Positions 25,910 through 35,900 of a DNA stretch of 64,000 nt are shown here, one piece after another. The first letter of the stretch is position 1; each line of letters opens with the position of its first letter. The notes below the pieces were generated by a model. It ran no database searches. It worked only from the letters and a program-made list of their open reading frames with translations, and was not told the origin of the DNA. Both the position numbers and the translations under genes were made by a program. The stretch comes from Leptothoe sp034932105 (lineage in GTDB: Bacteria > Cyanobacteriota > Cyanobacteriia > Phormidesmidales > Phormidesmidaceae), in assembly GCF_034932105.1 (NCBI RefSeq), contig NZ_JAYGIG010000118.1:27220-91219 (forward strand), written 5' to 3'.

Positions 25910-28324
25910 CTAATCCCTAGGGGTTGTGCCTGCGTAGCTAAAGAGCGGTCCAAAATCAGATTGAGTAGTAGCTGGTGGATCTGGTGTTGGAGTATCAATA
26001 GCTTCGGGGGCGATTTCAGGGGGCTTGGGTAATTGCAGTTCCCACCATGGGGGAGTCGGTAACTCAGTCTGCTTCCAGTTTTTGGGTATATGGCCAGACG
26101 GAGCGAGGATGGCAATGGGGACCACCATTTCCTGGGGGTTAATGCCTCCGTGATAGCCATACTTTTTGCTTTTGGAATAACGGATGTTTTCAGTCCAGGG
26201 GGCAATGATGGACTGGCCTTCTGGGGCAATAACTCGTGCACCAGTCATTTTCAGTTCGTTATCCTTGGGTTTACCCTGATCAACTCGCCAGCGCTCTCCT
26301 CCTTTGGCTCCTTTGGGAATGTCTTGGTAAGAATTGTTGTAGTGCAAGACATGACCGTGGTCGCTGGTTAAGACGATCAGTCGGTTGGCACTGTTGGCTG
26401 CTTGCAGAATGGTTTGGAGGATCTTGATGCGATCGCAACTCCACACAATGTCCACCTGATCGGCTTTGCTCAATAGATCGTCCACGGCATTAATGACTAG
26501 CCCTACTACTTGATGTTTCTTATTAGAGAGGGTTTCATACAGATCATTGGAAATATCTGGGGGATCGTCAGATAGTAAAGAGTCCTTATGAAACAGGACT
26601 GGTGGATTGCGTTTGGCGAACTTAACTAGAGCCGGGTGCTGCCTAAATCCCTTTTTCTCCTCGGGTTTTAGGCCTTTGGTGAGCTGACCACATAACAGAC
26701 TCGCCCTAGAAACACTAGTTTCTGAGGGAATGGCGGCTAATCCAGGTTGCAGCGGAGATGATTGTTCTTTAGGGCAAACTAACTGCCAGGCTTGTTGTTG
26801 GGTAATGTGGGACAGAAGCTCATTGCTGACGGCCATGCTCATCCCATCCATAACAATGACTAAGACAGGATGGTTAGTGGCTAAGGGAGCAACGACAGTA
26901 TCGAGAATATCTTCAACGGGCAAAATGGATTTTCGAGTGGAGCCCACCGCTGTCCAATTTTGGAGCAAATTGGCAAATTCCTGGGCCTGTTTTTCGCGAC
27001 AGTGGGTGACTGTCTCAAATAGTTTGCCGTAGGCTTTGGCTAGATCCCTGTGGGGGTCTGCGACGGGTAGCATCAGTCTGGCCCAGTCGAGGAAGCTACC
27101 GGTTGTGGTGTGATGTGCGATCGCATCTTCAAGAGACTTTGGTGGGGATTTTGCTTTCGTGCTGGTATCGGTCACAAGCCACTGGGCTAACCGCATGGCC
27201 ATATCCAAACGCTGCAGGCGGCGGTTGGGTTTATTAGCCTGGTGGTGTTGCTGAACGATTCGATAGGTTTCCAGCAGGTTGTCGAGGGTGGCCTGGGTGG
27301 GTTGTTGCACGTGGGTAATCAGATGCCGACTCAGGGTAGTGAGTATTTGGTTGAACCCTTGCTCTGAAAAGGGGCTGAGATAGGCAAGTTCTTTGGCCCC
27401 GATTTCAGCCAGAATGGTATCGCTACGATGGATCAGAGCATATTGTTGTCGATCGGGCAGTTGTTTTAATGTCTGCTTTGCAGCTTTACTCCAGCTCTGC
27501 ATCATGGCAGGTTCGGGACTATCACCTGCGAGAAAGCGTTCTTCTAGCTTGCCAATGGCCTTATCTAGATTGGCTTCAGGATGGTACACCACTGCTGCGA
27601 CCAGCCCCAGGGGTAGGGCATCGGGCTGTTGAGCATGGTCAACACATTTCAAAATTGGTTTAACCGTAGGACCGGCCAGGTTAGTGAGCCAATCGCCGAC
27701 GGCGGTTTTGATTTCGTCAGACAGGGTTTGGTAGTGTTCGGTATGATCTGCGTCCGTAGACCAGTGGAGGATGGCTACCAGATCTGGGTAGTTGGCTGTG
27801 AGCTGGATGCTATGGCCTAGTAACAAGGGCCACACCACTTCTGCATCTAGAAAACCACCCATGGCGGGGGAATATCGGTTAGCGGGCATCCAGTCCATTA
27901 ATATACCGGGCATCCAGCGATGCTCCATCAGTCGGGGGTCAATATTGGTAGCCCGAAAGAGGGATTTGATAATTTGCCAGGGGTCAATTTTAAATAAGCG
28001 CCGTTTGGCCAGACGGATCAGAATGTCCTCCGCTAGGTCGCTTTCGTCTAAGGCGGTAACGATGACGTGAATGGCGGCTTGGGCAATATCAGCCTGTAAG
28101 GCCAAGCGAATGGCCAGAGGGGAATCGCACTGGTCAATCAGGTACTCTTGGTCTCCATCAACCTGGTGCCGCTCGCCACTCCAGCGCCCCTGGGCGTGGA
28201 TACCAATGGTCTGACACGACTCCTTAGATTGACTAAGGACAGCCGCAACCTGGGCCTTGATTTGACTAAATGTAGGGGCGGCTATCACTCGTTTAAAGGG
28301 ACTCCTTTGCGTTTGTTTCCACAA
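25910..28324 (-). CDS. pglZ: BREX-2 phosphatase-domain protein PglZ
   Basis: 804 aa. PglZ proteins carry an alkaline-phosphatase-superfamily domain and are required in BREX and Pgl phage defence. Seen here: VIVMDGMSMAVSNELL (about 488), SETSVSRASLLCGQ, and IVLTSDHGHVLHY (about 651), the metal-site motifs of the fold; the N-terminal 450 residues are mostly helical and specific to PglZ. The start ATG lies 32 bases inside the 3' end of pglY, so the two are translationally coupled. It is the last gene of the minus-strand operon and converges on gntK with 19 bases between. No brxD or brxHI gene follows. Confidence 0.9.
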   Translation of the reverse strand: MWKQTQRSPFKRVIAAPTFSQIKAQVAAVLSQSKESCQTIGIHAQGRWSGERHQVDGDQEYLIDQCDSPLAIRLALQADIAQAAIHVIVTALDESDLAEDILIRLAKRRLFKIDPWQIIKSLFRATNIDPRLMEHRWMPGILMDWMPANRYSPAMGGFLDAEVVWPLLLGHSIQLTANYPDLVAILHWSTDADHTEHYQTLSDEIKTAVGDWLTNLAGPTVKPILKCVDHAQQPDALPLGLVAAVVYHPEANLDKAIGKLEERFLAGDSPEPAMMQSWSKAAKQTLKQLPDRQQYALIHRSDTILAEIGAKELAYLSPFSEQGFNQILTTLSRHLITHVQQPTQATLDNLLETYRIVQQHHQANKPNRRLQRLDMAMRLAQWLVTDTSTKAKSPPKSLEDAIAHHTTTGSFLDWARLMLPVADPHRDLAKAYGKLFETVTHCREKQAQEFANLLQNWTAVGSTRKSILPVEDILDTVVAPLATNHPVLVIVMDGMSMAVSNELLSHITQQQAWQLVCPKEQSSPLQPGLAAIPSETSVSRASLLCGQLTKGLKPEEKKGFRQHPALVKFAKRNPPVLFHKDSLLSDDPPDISNDLYETLSNKKHQVVGLVINAVDDLLSKADQVDIVWSCDRIKILQTILQAANSANRLIVLTSDHGHVLHYNNSYQDIPKGAKGGERWRVDQGKPKDNELKMTGARVIAPEGQSIIAPWTENIRYSKSKKYGYHGGINPQEMVVPIAILAPSGHIPKNWKQTELPTPPWWELQLPKPPEIAPEAIDTPTPDPPATTQSDFGPLFSYAGTTPRD

Positions 28325-31300
28325 CCCAACTGATGCTCAGGCGAACATTCTCTCCTGTTTTGAGTTCGTTATCCAATTTATTCAACAGTTTTTCTGCTTC
28401 TGCAACGCTCAGATTTTCCTGAATGCCGTCACGAACTTTTCTTGGGATAGGTGGATTTGGCTCCTTACCTTTTTGTTTGCCTTTTGGAGAAGTCGGTGGG
28501 GCGGGAATGGGGGGGATCGGAGGAGTGGGAGGTATGGGATTCGGAGGCGTAGGAGGTGATGGCTTGGTTAGTAACCTGACAGCTTGACCTTGGGTCTGTT
28601 TGAGCTGCAGGCCTAAGGGCATGACATGTTCATCACTTTGTAGTGCTTGGGTCAGGGCTTCTAACGTGGTTTGGGCTTCGGTTTGACGCTCATCGGTCAG
28701 GTTGGCGATGCCTTCGAAAATATCCCAGCTAGTGCTGTCCAGGGTACCTGTCAGGGGGGTGGCCTTTTTCAGGCATTGGGCCATGGCGGCTTCGGTGGTG
28801 GCTACCTCGGCGTTTGCTAGAGTTTCTATAACGACTGCGGTGGCACTGAGTTGCTCCACCAGGGCCAGGGTAGTGGTGGCGGTTGTCATGCGATCGCATT
28901 CCACGCCTAGTTTCAGCATCTTCAGACCGGTCTGGAGTGCTTGCACATAGCCCTGGCAGTTTTCTAAAGCTGCATTGGCTTTAGTTTTGACTTTAGATTC
29001 CAATTCGGCAACGGTGCTGGCCTTACGCAGATCAACAATGGAAATACCAAATATTTCCTGGGCACGTTCCCTGGCGACTTTCCACTGGTCTTCGTCAGGT
29101 AAAGATTGTGCCTGCAGCTCACAGTCATTAGGTATATTCTTGAGGTCTACAACACTGTCGTCGGCCAGGGTGTTGTAGCGAAAAAAGCTGCAACCCGTCT
29201 GCTCCGCATAGGTAAGGATAATAAGATTTTGCAGTTCCTTGGATAGGCCCATGGGTTTGGGCTGGTCGATCCACTCCCGTAGCTGTCTCACCTGGGGAGT
29301 GCCTCCGGCAGCGGCAACCTTTTTAGTAAAATGTTGTTTCCAATGTTGTCCTAGGACAAAGTGGGTGGCGTCAGCACCCATATCCCCTAGCATCAGCGGA
29401 TTTGCAATCTGACGTAGGAGACCCCGGAATTTAGATTCCACTTCTTGGCGACCATCCTTAGTTTGGGCAGTCTTAGATGTGTATTCAAAAACTTTTTTGA
29501 GGGTACTAAATTTGCTAGCATCAGTGCCAAAGTCTGGGGCAGCTGGAAACTCATGGACTAGGGCCTGATTGAGCAGATGGACCAGGCCACCAGCCAGATT
29601 GGCTGAGGTGGGTGGCTGTAGATCAAATTCTGGCTGTAGGGATATGAACTGTTCTTTGAGTTCTAGGCTAGAGTTGGTATCTAATGCGCCTCGACTGGTG
29701 CTAATGCCATAGGCGGCGTCGATATGGCTCAGAACTCGTTGACGCAGTACGCTGCGCTGGTTCTCTAATAGAGATTTTGCAGTCTGACGATCCTGGGGGG
29801 GAAGATGCTGGGCATAGCCTGGGAAACGTTCACCAGTAAGAATATGCTCCAACATCAACAGAATTCCTAGCTCTTTGTTGGCTTCTTCTCCAAAAAATGA
29901 GGGGATCCAGCAAAGGGTTTTAGCACCGTCAGGATGTTTATCTTTAAATTCCTCACACTTGCGACGGTCGTCATTGGGAGAGAAGGTGGCCTCATCAAAT
30001 GGATAATCAATCACCAGTTTCCAACGGTTATCCAGATTCTCTAGAGATGCTTCAGACAGTTCTCGGATATTGCCAAAGATAACGACACAGGAGCGCTTGG
30101 TATTGCGCCAGGTAAATTCGTAGTACTGTTCGAACTCGTCCTCTCCCTGAATTTCTAACTGGGCATAGACCATATCTCGAATTAACCGGACGCGATTACC
30201 CCGATTATCTTCTCGCTCTGCCTGTTTAAGAATGGCGTCGGTGTCTACCCCAGAGAGTTGGATAGAAATGCTGGGGTTCGAGAGTTCATCGCCGATGCGA
30301 ATTTCGCCAATGCTGGCGGCCCAGTCTCGGCAGCGCGTTAATACTATCCGACTTTCATTCCCTGGAATAGGGGATTTAATGGTGCCGTGGTTCAAACTAG
30401 CCAAACGTTCGGCATTTAAGCCCCGTAGGGACTCTACCTCTGGCACCAGAGCCGATAGTAACAGGGTTTTTATCAGGCGATCGTTGTCACGAAAGTTTTT
30501 CCGTTTTGGGTCATCCAGCGGCAGTTTTTTAAGCTCTTCCCAACGACCATAGTCTTTTTCTAGCTGGGGCAACAGCTTTTGCTGGTACAGCCGTTTAGCA
30601 TTGTCAAAATGGATCGCCATTTCGGGGCTAAAGGCTTCGTCGCCATGGGCGACCACATCAAACAAATCGCCCACTGGAATGATGTCACCAATGGTGAGGC
30701 TATCGCGATGATCCACCAGCAACTGCATCATCACCTTAAGGGCCGTACGTTCCCGCTGGAGAACGCTCGATACAGCAATCAGGGTTTGCACCAGGGCTGG
30801 ACTAAAGGGATAGACCTGGCGAAACATTTCCCGGTCCCCAGCGCTGGTGAGCAGGATATTCATCACTGACTCTCGCACCTTGGTAGCTTGCTCAAAGGCG
30901 GCATTGAGTTCATCGCGGGCGGCCTTGGTTTTGCACTTGAGCACCCGCTGCTCGGCAATGGCAGGCAGGTTACGGTCTTCCAGGGTAATGCGGTGGAAAC
31001 GGCCTTCCCAATGCTTGAGGGCATCACCAAAGTTAAGTCGTTCTGCCCCAGGGATAGAATCACCAATCAGCTCGCTGAGGTCCCGCTGGCGGGCGACAAA
31101 GCTAATAATAGGAATGGGACGATCCGCTAGCTGCGCTTCTACAAGTTTGGAGAGTTTTTGACCCTCCTGATGAATAAACTTGAGATCCGTTGCCCGACTG
31201 GCTAGCCAGAGAATCAGTTCATCTAAAAAGAGAATTAGGGCATCGTAACCAAGGGCATGGGCATGTTTGCTAATAACCGACAGTCCCCGATCAAGGGAAA

Positions 31301-32018
31301 CAAACGCTTCTCCCTGGGCTCCAGCTTGCACATCGTAGGAGCTAAAGAACTTCTTCACTAGCGCACTAATCAACTGGGAGCGTTCTTCTTCTCCGGGACT
31401 AGCTGCTATAGCAGCTTCAAACCTGTCAGCATTCCAGCCCTCTGCCAGTTCTCCCCACCCGTCATCACTGCTACTGCCTTCGCTAAGGGTACTAAAGAAA
31501 GCGTCGTCCCCTATCGTCTCCCGCAGGGATTGGGCATCGTTGAATAATCCTTCGGCCAGATAAACACCTGGAATAGGGGCATCGGGGTGGTTACGACGAA
31601 TAAAGTCCACATAGCCGCCCAGGATGCCCGACTCCATATCGTTGGAGCCGATCATGTGATACGGCACCAGCAGGAATTTTTTGCCCGTAATCCAGTCGTT
31701 GTGTTTGGTGATGACGGGGGCCAGGGCCTTGATCCCCTTGGCTGCGGGGACGCCTTCTAAAATTAGGTCTAGAACTGCCATAAAGTGGCTTTTACCACTA
31801 CCAAAGCTACCGTGGAGATAGCTGGCCTTGCTGCTGTTCCCCTGAATGGCGCTTTGAATAAAACTCAGGGCATTGTCAAAACAGTCTTTGAGTTCTGGGG
31901 TGACGACATAGTCTCTGACGGTGGCCTCGGCACGGGTGACACCTTCGGTGAGTTTAAGTACATAGTCGCCTTTTTGCAGGCGTTCTGGAATGTCGATCAG
32001 GTCTTTAATCAGAGTCAT
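28293..32018 (-). CDS. pglY: BREX-2 P-loop ATPase PglY
   Basis: 1241 aa ATPase of the Pgl/BREX type 2 system. Walker A GSFGSGKSHF (about 70-79) and Walker B ALILFLDEL (about 263). The opening IDIPERLQKGDYVLKLTEGV and YVVTPELKDCFDNAL are family-like. Near the C-terminus (about 1151-1192) is a proline-rich linker of PP-x-PP repeats, then a short charged domain. It should act with PglX and PglZ in the cytosol; how BREX stops phage is not settled. It sits between hepT (74 bases upstream) and pglZ (overlap 32). Length agrees with PglY homologues of about 1200-1300 aa. Confidence 0.9.
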   Translation of the reverse strand: MTLIKDLIDIPERLQKGDYVLKLTEGVTRAEATVRDYVVTPELKDCFDNALSFIQSAIQGNSSKASYLHGSFGSGKSHFMAVLDLILEGVPAAKGIKALAPVITKHNDWITGKKFLLVPYHMIGSNDMESGILGGYVDFIRRNHPDAPIPGVYLAEGLFNDAQSLRETIGDDAFFSTLSEGSSSDDGWGELAEGWNADRFEAAIAASPGEEERSQLISALVKKFFSSYDVQAGAQGEAFVSLDRGLSVISKHAHALGYDALILFLDELILWLASRATDLKFIHQEGQKLSKLVEAQLADRPIPIISFVARQRDLSELIGDSIPGAERLNFGDALKHWEGRFHRITLEDRNLPAIAEQRVLKCKTKAARDELNAAFEQATKVRESVMNILLTSAGDREMFRQVYPFSPALVQTLIAVSSVLQRERTALKVMMQLLVDHRDSLTIGDIIPVGDLFDVVAHGDEAFSPEMAIHFDNAKRLYQQKLLPQLEKDYGRWEELKKLPLDDPKRKNFRDNDRLIKTLLLSALVPEVESLRGLNAERLASLNHGTIKSPIPGNESRIVLTRCRDWAASIGEIRIGDELSNPSISIQLSGVDTDAILKQAEREDNRGNRVRLIRDMVYAQLEIQGEDEFEQYYEFTWRNTKRSCVVIFGNIRELSEASLENLDNRWKLVIDYPFDEATFSPNDDRRKCEEFKDKHPDGAKTLCWIPSFFGEEANKELGILLMLEHILTGERFPGYAQHLPPQDRQTAKSLLENQRSVLRQRVLSHIDAAYGISTSRGALDTNSSLELKEQFISLQPEFDLQPPTSANLAGGLVHLLNQALVHEFPAAPDFGTDASKFSTLKKVFEYTSKTAQTKDGRQEVESKFRGLLRQIANPLMLGDMGADATHFVLGQHWKQHFTKKVAAAGGTPQVRQLREWIDQPKPMGLSKELQNLIILTYAEQTGCSFFRYNTLADDSVVDLKNIPNDCELQAQSLPDEDQWKVARERAQEIFGISIVDLRKASTVAELESKVKTKANAALENCQGYVQALQTGLKMLKLGVECDRMTTATTTLALVEQLSATAVVIETLANAEVATTEAAMAQCLKKATPLTGTLDSTSWDIFEGIANLTDERQTEAQTTLEALTQALQSDEHVMPLGLQLKQTQGQAVRLLTKPSPPTPPNPIPPTPPIPPIPAPPTSPKGKQKGKEPNPPIPRKVRDGIQENLSVAEAEKLLNKLDNELKTGENVRLSISWVVETNAKESL

Positions 32019-32092
32019 AGGAGTTACTGTAGGTGGTGGGGTGATGGCTGCTGTTAGGTAGTAATGGTTAGAAATTTGGTGAGAAATAAGAT

Positions 32093-32446
32093 TTAGTTAT
32101 CGGTGGTTTGCTGGTCGAGCATGGTTTGAATGGTGGGCTTAAACGTTGGTAAAACATACTGGGCTGCATTCCAAACAACGGTTAGGTCGATGGTGAAATA
32201 ACCATGGGCTAATCGGTCTCGCATGCCAACAAGCTGTTTCCATTGAATGTCGGGGTATTGCTCTCGAAGTGGAATAGGCACATTTTTAGCGGCTTCGCCC
32301 ACAATTTCAACGGCACGGGTAAGGGCCAAAATCGTCTTTTCGTCCTCTTCAAAGTCCTCAAAGGTCATCCCATCCATCAGTCGCTCGGCGGCGGCGATGT
32401 AGTCGAGCATGTCTTGGAGGTAGTCGCGGATGTCTCTTGGGGCCAT
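32093..32446 (-). CDS. hepT: HepT-like HEPN toxin (DUF86 RNase)
   Basis: 117 aa HEPN-domain protein. The catalytic RX4HXY motif is RDRLAHGY (about residues 76-83), and the preceding helix pair (YLQDMLDYIAAAERLMDG; LALTRAVEIVGEAAKNVP) matches the family. HepT toxins are RNases silenced by their MNT partner, which AMPylates the Tyr of this motif. The start is clear: a strong ribosome site GGGAGGTGAT lies on the minus strand at about 32454-32463, inside the mntA frame. It overlaps mntA by 70 bases and precedes pglY by 74, within the BREX operon. Confidence 0.9.
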   Translation of the reverse strand: MAPRDIRDYLQDMLDYIAAAERLMDGMTFEDFEEDEKTILALTRAVEIVGEAAKNVPIPLREQYPDIQWKQLVGMRDRLAHGYFTIDLTVVWNAAQYVLPTFKPTIQTMLDQQTTDN

Positions 32447-32868
32447 AGGTAAATCACCTCCCTTAGTATATTTTTGCCAATATTAGGTTTAAGGCCACGT
32501 TTCATAACCAGATCCACCTTTTTTTCTAGGATTTCGCTAATCTCGTCTTCGATACGGCCATAGGTGAGTAGGTCTAAACGAAAGCTGGGGTCAAAGTCCA
32601 CCAGGATATCCACATCGCTAAAGACGGTTTGCTCGCCCCGCACGTAGGAACCGAAAATGCCCAGCTCGGTAATGTGATAAGCCTCTTGGAGCATGGGCTT
32701 TAGCTCTAGAAGCTGGGTTTTAACCTGTTCTAGTTCTTCTGCAGGGGAAAGGCCAGAAACGGGGTCTTCGATGACGGTAACCTGGATACGGGCTTTGCGG
32801 ATATTGGGTGGGTCGTTGAGCCAGGTGACCTGGCCGTTATCGTAGATGGCTTCGTAGGTGTGGGACAT
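32377..32868 (-). CDS. mntA: MntA-like nucleotidyltransferase antitoxin with extra N-terminal domain
   Basis: 163 aa. The MNT core has GSX10DXD (GSYVRGEQTVFSDVD, about 91-105) and RLDLLTYGRIEDEI, as in antitoxins that AMPylate HepT. Residues 1-45 (MSHTYEAIYDNGQVTWL; RIQVTVIED) resemble a stand-alone cyanobacterial antitoxin N-terminus fused ahead of the MNT domain. The usual ending ...LREVIYL is reached at about residue 141. Here the stop is missing and the frame runs on into hepT for about 20 residues of Ser/Thr/Pro-rich sequence, which is hepT read in another frame. The last part is therefore probably a recent extension. It lies 66 bases after pglX. Confidence 0.87.
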   Translation of the reverse strand: MSHTYEAIYDNGQVTWLNDPPNIRKARIQVTVIEDPVSGLSPAEELEQVKTQLLELKPMLQEAYHITELGIFGSYVRGEQTVFSDVDILVDFDPSFRLDLLTYGRIEDEISEILEKKVDLVMKRGLKPNIGKNILREVIYLWPQETSATTSKTCSTTSPPPSD

Positions 32869-32934
32869 GATGGGCTAAGGGTGTGGGAGCTAGTCTTGTA
32901 TTTGCCAGGGTAAGGGATCAATTGGGTGGGGTGG

Positions 32935-35900
32935 CTATTTCTTGCGTTTTCGTTTGGGTTTCTTTTTTTGGGGTTCCCAGGCGAGGATCTCCTTTGCGGT
33001 TAGGCCTAGTTGGTGGGCTTCGTCGTTGATGAAGCCATCATAGTAGTCGCCCATTTTGAGGCCGTCGAAATTGGGGTCGGGGTCGTTGTGCCATTGTTTG
33101 ACCCAGGGCAGCAGTTCTAGCAGGCAGCCTAGCAGGGGCACGAGTTTGGGGTCTTCGCTGCCGCCAAATTCTTCTTTGACCCGCATGTAATAGGTGGCAA
33201 TGGCGCTGGTAAGCTGCAGGTGGTCGTAGCCTGCCCAGGCGATGACGGGGAGGCCGTCGGGGCCTTCGCAGTGGGGGAAGCTGACCCAGCGTTCTTTGGG
33301 GACGTCGAGTTTGCCGCGTAGGGTCCAGTAGTGGCCTTTGGCGAAGTCTTTGGTGGCGTATTTGGGGGGGACGGGGATGGTGCCGATTTCGGTTTCTTTG
33401 AGGCGTTTGGCGGCGGTGATGTCGAGGTGGTTGGGGTCGTCTTTGGGAAGTGTTGTGCGGGCGTCGATGGCGTCTTCTTGGCGTTGGAGTTGCCAGGTAT
33501 GTTCCCAGTCTTGGCGTTTGCGGAGGCCGGGGGGTTTGTAGCGGAGGCTGGGGAGGAGGGGGACGGTTTGTTTGTCGATGAGGTCGTCGATGAGGGTTTG
33601 GATGTTGAAGGCGGGGTCGTTGCGGTAGAGTTCGCCGACTTGGAGGAAGTCGGGGTCTTGGCTGGCGATGTCGGCGAGTTTGGCGGTAGAGATGAGGGTG
33701 GGGTCGGTGAGGTTTGGGTTTGTGAGATGGGCGGTGGGGGTGCCGTCATCGTTCATACGGCCATCGAAGTCGAAGTGGCTTTCGATGCGGTTAAGTAGCC
33801 AAGTTTCGAGGGCGCGTTGGAGTTGGGAGTCCCAGGGTTCGGTGTGCCAGCGGCGTTTGTATTCGGGTTGTTCAATTAGGCGAATATTTTTATCTGTTTC
33901 GATGAGGTGGATGCGGCGCTCGATGAGTTGTTTGTAGTCTTCGGACCAGTCAGCAGGGAGTTCAGTGATGGGGGTTGAGTTATGGCGATCAAACCAGGTG
34001 GTATTGAGCTGGCCTACCTCAACTTTGCGAGCCATCACAATCTCAAAGGCTCGCTGACCAAGCTGGAGTGGAATAGAAGACCCTTCATAGGTAAAGTCTT
34101 CCTCAATCAATCCATACAGCTTATAGCATTCCCAATCGAGTTCTTCTTGCCATGAAACAGCGAGACTAAAAATATCATTCTGAGCCTTTCTGTTTTTATC
34201 TAGAAGGCTATCAATCCTTAAGTCGCCAGATGTTTTAAATTCTTCTAATGCTTTTTCAGGAGTCAAGTTAGATATCTGTGATGCTAGATAGTCTAACTTG
34301 CGAGCAAACTCTGTTGGATAATCAGCGGTCAGTGGAAATTGTTTAGATTTTGTGCCTTCATATTCAAAGAAATGCTCCCATCCTTCTGAAGCTAGACCAC
34401 CGCCAATTCCACCACCACCTTTGTCGTGAAATACTTGTTTCATCCAAAAGCAAGCGGTGGAGCTATTCAGCAATCCCAGCAAAGCCAAATGCTCATCCTC
34501 AGTAGCCCCCGTAGGCAGCTTGATCACAGGCGCTGACTGTTTGAAGACCTTGCCACCGAGATCGAGGACGAAGTGGTTGTGGGTGGCGACGAAGGCGAAG
34601 GCGATCGAATTGGTGACACGATATTTCTCAGGAATCCAACGATACCACCCCCACCAATCATCACCTTGCTCTTTTCTGGTCTTCCCCCCAAATGAGACAA
34701 TACTCTCTAAGGATGTGCGGACTTTCCACAAATAGTTAGCCCATGCTTCTTCTACTTCGAAGGGATTTAAGTCAAAGTTTTCGTCATATGGGGAAAGAGC
34801 GTATTCAGCACTAAAAATCGAAAAATCTCGAATAGCTTCTCCATATACAAAGTTTTTGATAAACCTCACGGGAATTTTGTAGCGACATAAGCTACTCAGG
34901 CTCATCACAAAAGCATCGTCGAGACCAGGAAAGCTTGCAAAACCTATTGATGTAGATATGTCACCCAAATGCTGAGGACTAGATGCTTCAATGATTTCTT
35001 TCAATTCAGCTGCGCCACCACCACCAATACTCCAGGGATGCCTATAAAATAAATCCCGTTGCGAATCCATCGCACTAACAAATTCGCTTTCTGACCCTTC
35101 TAAATCCACCTGCTTCAAAATCGCAGACCACACCAATCCGCGCGCTGCATCCTCCGGTGTACTCGGCTCACCTCGAATTCCCATTACTGTTCGAATAACA
35201 CTTGTTGTTGGGGTTCGATTTCGCCCAAACAAAATCACCGTCGGCGTCCCATGGCCCGGAATGTAGGCCCCACTCGTATCGATCACATGGGTCAGATCTA
35301 TCTTTTGAAAAAACTGCTCGATCAGCTTCTTACCAAACTCTCGCTTCATGAAGCTATTGGCCGTAATCTGCCCCGTAAACCCTCCGGGAACGGCTAACTG
35401 AAAGATCCGCTCCAAGAATGGAACTGCGAGCGAATACTTCATATGGCAGGTTTCATACCGCTGCCGATACAGCTTATTCAACGAGCGATCTTTGGGCGTA
35501 ATATACGGCGGATTCGCCACCACCGCATGGTAATGCCCCGCCCTTAAAATCTCATTCAGCGCCCCGATATCCTCACTCTGAAAATGATGCGCCATCGGTG
35601 CCCAATCTCCCAGCACCAACTGACTCCCCTCCCCATGCAATAACGAATCCCCACAAGCCACCTTAAACTTAAACCCCGGCGCATTCTTCAGTTTCTCAAT
35701 TCCACTGACCCGCATCGCCGCCAACAATAATCGAAACCTGGCAATGGCCACTGCATACGGATTCACATCCACCCCATGCACCGCATCCAACGCCCGCTGT
35801 GCTAACGCCCGCACATTTGTCCCCGGCTCCAACCGCTGCCACCGATCCAAAATTCGATCAAACGCCCCCAGCAAAAAATGTCCACTGCCACAGGCCGGAT

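Noticed and set aside
33129..33798. Long antisense and alternate-frame ORFs (Ser/Thr/Pro-rich 206 aa; Gly/Val-rich 155 aa)
   Set aside because: Low-complexity translations of the strongly C-ended 3' part of pglX in other frames.
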